A stretch of 6,846 bases of DNA from the NCBI GenBank assembly GCA_014238325.1, contig JABABH010000042.1, positions 1 to 6,846 on the forward strand. The letters run 5' to 3'. The position numbers and the translations under genes are program-made. Below, piece after piece: positions 1 to 3,884 of the stretch. This DNA is from Coxiellaceae bacterium. Lineage in GTDB: Bacteria > Pseudomonadota > Gammaproteobacteria > Coxiellales > Coxiellaceae. The stretch's first letter is position 1. Each line of letters opens with the position of its first letter. The notes below the pieces were generated by a model. The model was not told where the DNA came from. It saw nothing but the letters and a program-made list of their open reading frames with translations, and searched no databases.

Positions 1-20
1 ACCAGTTCCACCACTTCGGC
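1..20 (-). tRNA. tRNA-Leu, 5' end only (cut by window edge)
   Basis: Read on the minus strand, these 20 bases begin GCCGAAGTGG and continue into the start of a D-arm. This is the usual opening of bacterial leucine tRNAs. The anticodon lies outside the window, so the isoacceptor cannot be named. It starts 63 bases after the secG stop on the same strand. The tpiA-secG-tRNA-Leu order is common in gammaproteobacteria, and no clear terminator separates secG from the tRNA, so co-transcription and processing from the secG message is likely. The identification is by family resemblance of a short stretch plus context. Confidence 0.78.
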
Positions 21-83
21 GTGGACATTAAATATTCGAGGGTTAATAGGGTTACGTGCATCTGGACCCACAAAAAAACGCTT

Positions 84-389
84 TTATTTCCTTGCAGACG
101 CAGGCACAGGTGATTGCACGGTATGCACTGAATGAGCTGGATTCGCTAATTCATAACGCTTGGAAGTCACCATGCGCGTTAAACTGATACTGGTCACTGC
201 AAATAAAATCGCAAATACAATCGTGAGTTTCAACAAAAATGGCAAAGCACCTGCGCTACCAAACATGGTATTAGAGGAACCGCTTCCAAAAGCCGCTCCT
301 AAGCTCGCTCCCTTACCTTGCTGCACTAATATGAATGCAATTAAAAAAATACCAATGAGTACATGTAAACTTAAGAGAATTGACCACAT
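84..389 (-). CDS. secG: SecG, protein translocase subunit
   Basis: Small inner-membrane subunit of the SecYEG translocon, which assists SecA-driven export. The 101-residue product is close to the usual family length (about 110 in E. coli). It shows a first membrane segment (about residues 3-22), the conserved cytoplasmic loop with QQGKG (23-27), GAAFG (31-35) and TMFGS (41-45), and a second membrane segment (about 51-70). A polar, Ser/Pro/Ala-rich tail follows, as in other SecG proteins. The ATG lies inside the 3' end of tpiA (19 bases shared, including the tpiA stop). Only a weak AGAG-like Shine-Dalgarno precedes it, about 11 bases upstream, so translation is probably coupled to tpiA. No internal start would keep the first membrane helix. 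Identification is firm. Confidence 0.96.
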   Translation of the reverse strand: MWSILLSLHVLIGIFLIAFILVQQGKGASLGAAFGSGSSNTMFGSAGALPFLLKLTIVFAILFAVTSISLTRMVTSKRYELANPAHSVHTVQSPVPASARK

Positions 390-1147
390 ATTTTTATAAT
401 CTCTAAAAAATTTTGAGCGGATAAAGATGCACCACCGACTAACACACCATCAATATCAGGCATTTGAATGATCCCTGCCACATTCTGCGGTGCAACACTC
501 CCCCCATACAAAATTTGTAACTCTTCTGCCCATGCCTGATCATACTCTCGAACTTGTGATCGAATGGCTGCATGCACGGCTTGCGCTTGCTCAGGAGAGG
601 CCTGATGCCCCGTACCAATAGCCCATACGGGTTCGTAAGCAATCACCGAACGTCTAACCGATGGAGTATGATCCACTAGCTCGACTATCGCTGCTAACTG
701 CTTTTGAATAACAGCTTGTGTTTCACCCGCACAGCGCTGCTCATCGGTCTCCCCCACACATAATACCGGGATTAATCCAGCTTGCAAGACTCGGTTAAAT
801 TTATCCGTAATACAGGCATCCGTTTCCCGGTACCAATGGCGCCGCTCAGAATGCCCCACTAACACATATTGGCAGGAGAAGTCTCGAAGCATCTCTGCCG
901 AAATTTCACCCGTATACGCACCCGAGTCTGCACTATACTGGCATACATTTTGTGCACCTAGCAAAAACGAACCACCCGTCAAGGCATGTTCACAGGCTTG
1001 CAAAAAAATATAAGGAGGACAAATCACTCCCGTTACACTTAATTTTTCATAAACATCAATAGATTGTAAGCCTTTCAATAGAGCCGTCACGCTATGACGA
1101 GAACCCTTCATCTTCCAATTACCGATCACTAATCGACGTCGCATCAT
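371..1147 (-). CDS. tpiA: Triosephosphate isomerase
   Basis: Cytoplasmic TIM-barrel enzyme that interconverts dihydroxyacetone phosphate and glyceraldehyde 3-phosphate in glycolysis and gluconeogenesis. The 258-residue length fits the family. All catalytic landmarks are visible: the substrate-binding GNWKMKG with Lys12, the electrophile His99 in VGHSERR, and the catalytic base Glu172 in AYEPVWAIGTG. The last motif continues into flexible loop 6. The phosphate-binding loops YGGSV (214-218) and GVLVGGAS (234-241) are also present. Two adjacent ATG codons (1147 and 1144) are possible starts. The strong purine-rich site at 1154-1162 lies 6 bases from the first and 9 from the second, so either is usable and the difference is one residue. 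It is the first gene of a tpiA-secG-tRNA-Leu unit divergent from the tRNA-Val/tRNA-Asp/ppiD unit. Confidence 0.98.
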   Translation of the reverse strand: MMRRRLVIGNWKMKGSRHSVTALLKGLQSIDVYEKLSVTGVICPPYIFLQACEHALTGGSFLLGAQNVCQYSADSGAYTGEISAEMLRDFSCQYVLVGHSERRHWYRETDACITDKFNRVLQAGLIPVLCVGETDEQRCAGETQAVIQKQLAAIVELVDHTPSVRRSVIAYEPVWAIGTGHQASPEQAQAVHAAIRSQVREYDQAWAEELQILYGGSVAPQNVAGIIQMPDIDGVLVGGASLSAQNFLEIIKICGQFS

Positions 1148-1153
1148 GCCATG

Positions 1154-1162
1154 CCTTCCCCT
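1154..1162 (-). promoter_or_regulatory. tpiA ribosome binding site
   Basis: Read on the minus strand this is AGGGGAAGG. It ends 6 bases before the ATG at 1147 and 9 before the in-frame ATG at 1144. A closer out-of-frame ATG (1152-1150) meets TGA at its third codon, so it cannot begin a real gene. Confidence 0.7.
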
Positions 1163-1180
1163 AATTATTTTGAAATAAAA

Positions 1181-1207
1181 ATAATACCTGTAATCTTGAC
1201 CTGTTAA
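1181..1207 (-). promoter_or_regulatory. Candidate sigma70 promoter of tpiA-secG
   Basis: On the minus strand a TTAACA -35 element (1207-1202, 5 of 6 to consensus) and a TATTAT -10 element (1186-1181, 5 of 6) are separated by 15 bases, shorter than the ideal 17. The start of transcription would be near 1174, giving a leader of about 27 bases that contains the tpiA Shine-Dalgarno. The spacing makes this a moderate prediction. Confidence 0.4.
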
Positions 1208-1328
1208 AAGACTCGTTCTTTAAAAAATATCCTGATGCTGAGAAGGCAGAAGCATGGCATATTTAAGACACCTCTTGAGTCACCAGCTATAGGTTAAGAT
1301 AGGCAACGGATGGAAAACATGATCGATC

Positions 1329-1340
1329 GCCCCATGGGGC
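1329..1340. repeat. 12-bp perfect palindrome beside the tRNA promoter
   Basis: GCCCCATGGGGC is a perfect palindrome ending exactly one base before the -35 box of the tRNA promoter. An outer pair, GATCGA (1321-1326) and TCGATC (1346-1351), flanks it symmetrically in kind though with unequal gaps of 2 and 5 bases. The outer right arm overlaps the last base of the -35 box and the start of the spacer. The location suits a regulator site; no known consensus is recognised. Confidence 0.5.
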
Positions 1341-1369
1341 TTGCTTCGATCTCCCATATCGGCTATCTT
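1341..1369 (+). promoter_or_regulatory. Sigma70 promoter for tRNA-Val/tRNA-Asp (and probably ppiD)
   Basis: TTGCTT (1341-1346) and TATCTT (1364-1369) are separated by exactly 17 bases. Transcription would start near 1376, about 20 bases before tRNA-Val. The bases after the -10 (TGCGTACCG) form a G+C-rich discriminator, typical of stable-RNA promoters under growth-rate and stringent control. That regulatory reading is inferred from the base content. Confidence 0.55.
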
Positions 1370-1396
1370 TGCGTACCGATTTTCTAGAAATATATC

Positions 1397-1472
1397 GGGT
1401 GCTTAGCTCAGTTGGTAGAGCGTCGCCCTTACAAGGCGAATGTCGGGGGTTCGAATCCCTCAGCACCCACCA
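1397..1472 (+). tRNA. tRNA-Val (anticodon TAC)
   Basis: A complete 76-base cloverleaf. The acceptor arms GGGTGCT and AGCACCC pair fully, with discriminator A1469 and an encoded CCA at 1470-1472. The anticodon stem TCGCC/GGCGA encloses loop CTTACAA, with anticodon TAC at 1430-1432, which reads GTA and other valine codons by wobble. The T arm carries the standard GGTTCGAATCC pattern. Confidence 0.98.
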
Positions 1473-1511
1473 TAGCTTGATGAATCTACAATATCTTGTA
1501 AGCGTCTTGAT

Positions 1512-1578
1512 ATGCGTTTATGCTAAACAGCATTAAAACAGGATCTAGCATTAAGGATATCCCTAGGCTATCCTGTTT
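1512..1578 (+). repeat. Two consecutive inverted repeats between the tRNAs
   Basis: The 121-base gap between the tRNAs can fold into two hairpins. The first pairs ATGCGTTT (1512-1519) with AAAC and GCAT (1525-1533) around a 5-base loop with one bulged A. The second pairs AAACAGGAT (1536-1544) perfectly with ATCCTGTTT (1570-1578). It continues inward as CTAG/CTAG (1545-1548 with 1563-1566) after a 3-base bulge, leaving a loop that contains GGATATCC. A real U-tract is lacking; only TTTATTAAT follows. A processing signal or weak attenuator is more likely than a full terminator. Confidence 0.5.
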
Positions 1579-1593
1579 ATTAATCCTATCATG

Positions 1594-1670
1594 GGAGTGG
1601 TAGTTCAGTTGGTTAGAATACCGGCCTGTCACGCCGGGGGTCGCGGGTTCGAATCCCGTCCACTCCGCCA
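1594..1670 (+). tRNA. tRNA-Asp (anticodon GTC)
   Basis: A complete 77-base cloverleaf. The acceptor arms GGAGTGG and CCACTCC pair fully, with discriminator G1667 and an encoded CCA at 1668-1670. The anticodon stem CCGGC/GCCGG encloses loop CTGTCAC, with anticodon GTC at 1628-1630. The encoded CCA is followed at once by a second CCA (1671-1673). The tRNA ends only 29 bases before the ppiD start codon, so 3' maturation would cut the transcript just ahead of the ppiD ribosome binding site. Confidence 0.98.
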
Positions 1671-1699
1671 CCATTTAGATGAAATAAAGGAGCCTTTCC

Positions 1700-3166
1700 A
1701 TGTTGCAAAGCTTCCATGACCATATCAAGGGTTGGATTGCGGGACTCATCATTGGCGTTATTTCTCTCACTTTTCTGATCGGGGGTATTTTATTTTATAT
1801 CGACTCCCCCCATTCTAGTAGCACCACCCTGGTCACTGTGAATGATCATACCATTACAGAACAACAACTACGCAACGCTTCTCAAGCACTACAGCACGCC
1901 TATGCTCGTGCCTCTAAGCAGCCCCTGACCGATGCCACGACGAAGCAACTTTCGCAATATGCTTTGCAAATGTTGATCACAAAATATATTTTACTGGATT
2001 TTGCTCATCAGCATGGCTTCCGAATCGGCCCTAAGCAATCCATTGGCTTCATTCGTTCCATACCCAACTTCCAAGAACAGGGACAATTTTCTCAAGCACG
2101 TTACCAGAGCTTCTTAAATAGTCATGCCTTAACCTCCACCGCATTTATCGCCCAAGTGTCATCAGATTTGCTCATGACACAGATAAAGCAAGCTATCGAC
2201 AACAGCACCCTGGTACTGCCTAACGAAGTTAAACATATGTATGCATTGCAGCATCAAACCCGTAGCATTGAGTACGCTGAGATCCCAAGTGATCACTTCA
2301 CTGGAAAAATCAGCACGCAGCAAGCGATCGAGAGCTATTATCAAACCCATCAAGCCCAGTTTGAGGTGCCTGAACAGGTGAGCATCGCCTACTTACTTTT
2401 ATCTCCTAAGGGATATAAACACGATGAATTTGAAAAAATAGTTTCCCAACTCGACACACTCATCTATACCAATCCGACCAGTCTAGCACCTGCATCTGCT
2501 GCACTGCATCTGCCCATTCAAACCTCCCCCTTATTCACACGTCAAGGCACTAAAACTGGCATCACAGCTGAACCCACTGTATTAACAGCTATTTTTAGTC
2601 GCGACGTCCTAAAAGAGGGTAATAACAGCGAACTGATCAACTTAGAGGATGGTCGCACACTCGTTTTACGTATCCAAAAACATCAGGCTCGTCATGCTAA
2701 ACCACTAGAGGCTGTCAGCACGATCATTCAACAAAAACTCACCCAAGCGTCTGCACAGGTGCAAGCAGCACTATTCGCCCAGACCTTAGAAGCTGATCTC
2801 CAACATACTTCATGGATCGAGCTCAAGCAGCGTTACCCCTTTATGCTCTATCGATCCGTGGAACATCTCTCTCGTGGTGCCACCTCTGTACCCAAAGCTA
2901 TACTGACTGCGGCTTTTGCTCTAGACTTGGGGGGGAAAAGCACAACATCCGTCGTACTTGACAATAATAATACCGCTATTCTGCATTTAACCCATATAGC
3001 ATGGCCCGATTGGAAGAGCGTATCCAGCCAGGATAAAGCACGACTTGCCAGTACCATGAAACAAACACAGGGAAATTTGCTTTACGCTTTCTTTATCAGC
3101 AGCGCACGTGACCAGGCACATATTCGATACCACGTTACGCCTCATCAAAAAACACAGGATCAGTGA
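1700..3166 (+). CDS. ppiD: PpiD-type periplasmic chaperone lacking the parvulin domain
   Basis: Inner-membrane-anchored periplasmic folding factor that in E. coli works beside SecYEG on newly exported proteins. Residues 1-10 (MLQSFHDHIK) and GW at 11-12 match the typical PpiD opening. One membrane helix follows at about 14-34, then a SurA-like N-terminal chaperone region (about 43-225, ending near FEVPEQVSIAYLLLS). Families of this type then carry a parvulin isomerase domain of more than 100 residues. Here the chain passes directly, around residues 235-245, into the post-parvulin C-terminal part: TNPTSLAPASAALHLPIQTS, then NNSELINLEDG near 308 and LVLRIQKH at 321-328. The total is 488 residues against about 620 in E. 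coli. Start choice is supported by AAAGGAG at 1686-1692, 7 bases from the ATG. The frame is uninterrupted, so the gene looks functional as a chaperone without isomerase module. It probably shares the tRNA transcript and ends at the terminator at 3245. Confidence 0.9.
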   Translation: MLQSFHDHIKGWIAGLIIGVISLTFLIGGILFYIDSPHSSSTTLVTVNDHTITEQQLRNASQALQHAYARASKQPLTDATTKQLSQYALQMLITKYILLDFAHQHGFRIGPKQSIGFIRSIPNFQEQGQFSQARYQSFLNSHALTSTAFIAQVSSDLLMTQIKQAIDNSTLVLPNEVKHMYALQHQTRSIEYAEIPSDHFTGKISTQQAIESYYQTHQAQFEVPEQVSIAYLLLSPKGYKHDEFEKIVSQLDTLIYTNPTSLAPASAALHLPIQTSPLFTRQGTKTGITAEPTVLTAIFSRDVLKEGNNSELINLEDGRTLVLRIQKHQARHAKPLEAVSTIIQQKLTQASAQVQAALFAQTLEADLQHTSWIELKQRYPFMLYRSVEHLSRGATSVPKAILTAAFALDLGGKSTTSVVLDNNNTAILHLTHIAWPDWKSVSSQDKARLASTMKQTQGNLLYAFFISSARDQAHIRYHVTPHQKTQDQ

Positions 3167-3244
3167 CCGATGACGGCCACCACTGTGACTTAAGTTAAAC
3201 TTGAAATCAGCATAAAGGATTAAAAGCCATCAGCCAGGCGAGAT

Positions 3245-3274
3245 AAAAAAGGACCGTATCGACGGTCCTTTTTT
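3245..3274. terminator. Symmetric Rho-independent terminator, probably bidirectional
   Basis: AAAAAA-GGACCGT-ATCG-ACGGTCC-TTTTTT forms a perfect 7-bp G+C-rich stem with a 4-base loop. It is flanked by an A run on the left and a T run on the right, so it gives a stem plus U-tract on either strand. On the plus strand it lies 78 bases after the ppiD stop and ends that unit. On the minus strand it would end anything transcribed leftward through 3319-3500, and it also insulates ppiD from the convergent yhdP-side transcription. Confidence 0.92.
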
Positions 3275-3318
3275 AATCCAGAAGGGCTGTCCGGCATCCT
3301 TGCCTTATATGTTCATCC

Positions 3319-3393
3319 CTAAACAAAATAGCCCCGTTTTCTAGCTAAAAAAGATAGCCAGACGTTGTATAGCGAGCTTAATAAGAGCATCAT
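3319..3393 (-). CDS. Candidate very small hydrophobic peptide (24 or 33 residues)
   Basis: Not a recognised gene. From the ATG at 3393 the predicted peptide is MMLLLSSLYNVWLSFL followed by ARKRGYFV. That is one hydrophobic stretch able to span a membrane, then a basic cluster. An AAGGAAG site (3404-3398) ends about 5 bases before this ATG, which is good spacing. A longer form starts at 3420 after GGAG, but with only 3 bases of spacing, adding nine residues (MLYIKQGSL). Upstream on the same strand are an extended -10 box and a G+C-rich hairpin; downstream is the bidirectional terminator at 3245-3274. The composition and compact layout resemble type I toxins or small membrane peptides, but ORFs this short arise by chance in AT-rich DNA. 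No antisense antitoxin RNA was identified. Confidence 0.25.
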   Translation of the reverse strand: MMLLLSSLYNVWLSFLARKRGYFV

Positions 3394-3411
3394 CAAACTT
3401 CCTTGTTTGAT
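3392..3411 (-). repeat. Hairpin presenting the mini-ORF Shine-Dalgarno
   Basis: On the minus strand ATCAAAC and GTTTGAT form a perfect 7-bp stem around loop AAGGAA. The loop is the Shine-Dalgarno of the candidate small peptide. The right arm includes the first two bases of its ATG (3393-3391), and the G could wobble-pair with T at 3412. The stem is AT-rich and so only modestly stable. Confidence 0.45.
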
Positions 3412-3470
3412 ATAGAGCATTCACTCCACCATATCCTTATGGCACCTATCCCCTTTCAAACTCTTGCATC

Positions 3471-3483
3471 CCCCATTAAGGGG
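3471..3483 (-). repeat. CCCC-TTAAT-GGGG inverted repeat at a possible transcript 5' end
   Basis: A 4-bp G+C stem with a 5-base loop (read on the minus strand), extendable by neighbouring bases. If the extended -10 at 3490-3498 is real, transcription would begin near 3483 and place this hairpin at the very 5' end of the message, where such structures protect small stable RNAs. It lacks a T run on either side and is therefore not a terminator. Confidence 0.35.
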
Positions 3484-3489
3484 ACCTTA

Positions 3490-3498
3490 AATATATCA
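3490..3498 (-). promoter_or_regulatory. Possible extended -10 promoter for the mini-ORF
   Basis: Read on the minus strand this is TGATATATT, that is TG-N-TATATT, an extended -10 element with one or two departures from TATAAT. No good -35 was found at the normal distance, which extended -10 promoters can tolerate. AT-rich spacers contain such strings by chance, so this is weak on its own. Confidence 0.25.
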
Positions 3499-3884
3499 TT
3501 AGAGGTATTTGAACAGAAGATAGGCGAAAGTGCTTTAAAGAGCAGCATCCATAACCATTCAGAACAAATCTAAAAAAAATTAGTATTTTCAAGTAATTAA
3601 TAGGGAGTTCGCGACACAGACAACTGGAAATTATAGGAATATCTGATGAAAATTTGAGACAATGCTCACAAAAAACTCATGCTAACGCTCACACGATTCC
3701 GATTGAGCAAACGCAGGTTACGAGTATTTTTGTAAATGTTTTAGAAGAATAGCATAACCGTCATAGAATGGAAGGGGCAATAGAAAATAAAATTTATCCC
3801 AAGGAAAATTATCAGGACGGCCCTAGATAAAATCGGTCTATAGCTATCCGTAACCCACCTAAGCCCCTAACGCTTAAGCAATTT

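Larger units (their letters stand above)
3275..3884. other. 610-base AT-rich spacer without an established gene
   Basis: This stretch separates convergent ppiD and yhdP. No long ORF, tRNA or insertion sequence ends were seen. It contains three things of possible interest. The first is a minus-strand mini-gene (3319-3498), listed separately. The second is a start-less plus-strand open stretch at 3597-3752, followed in the same frame by another to about 3830, interrupted by one TAG at 3750-3752. This could be the remnant of a decayed gene, but no family is recognised. The third is a pair of GCTCACA direct repeats (3664-3670 and 3687-3693). No convincing terminator for yhdP was found just after its stop; only a short GCTTAAGC palindrome without a T run is there. 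Confidence 0.6.

Noticed and set aside
66..86. A7/T4 stretch after secG as a terminator
   Set aside because: No G+C-rich stem precedes the T run on the minus strand, and the following tRNA-Leu is usually co-transcribed.
160..399. Plus-strand ORF of 79 codons
   Set aside because: Lies antisense to secG, whose membrane helices and GAAFG-type loop are clearly the real coding sequence.
439..642. Minus-strand ORF of 67 codons inside tpiA
   Set aside because: Alternative frame of a tpiA region that carries catalytic and phosphate-binding motifs.
1486..1674. Minus-strand ORF of 62 codons starting MVAEWTGFEPATPGV
   Set aside because: It is the antisense of tRNA-Asp and the spacer. The WTGFEPATPGVTGRYSNQL type of peptide is a well-known false ORF from translating the complement of tRNA genes.
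3664..3693. GCTCACA direct repeats as a possible repeat array
   Set aside because: Only two 7-base copies with dissimilar surroundings; too short and too few for a CRISPR or iteron array.
3865..3884. Possible terminator just after the yhdP stop
   Set aside because: Only a short GCTTAAGC palindrome without a G+C-rich stem or T run.
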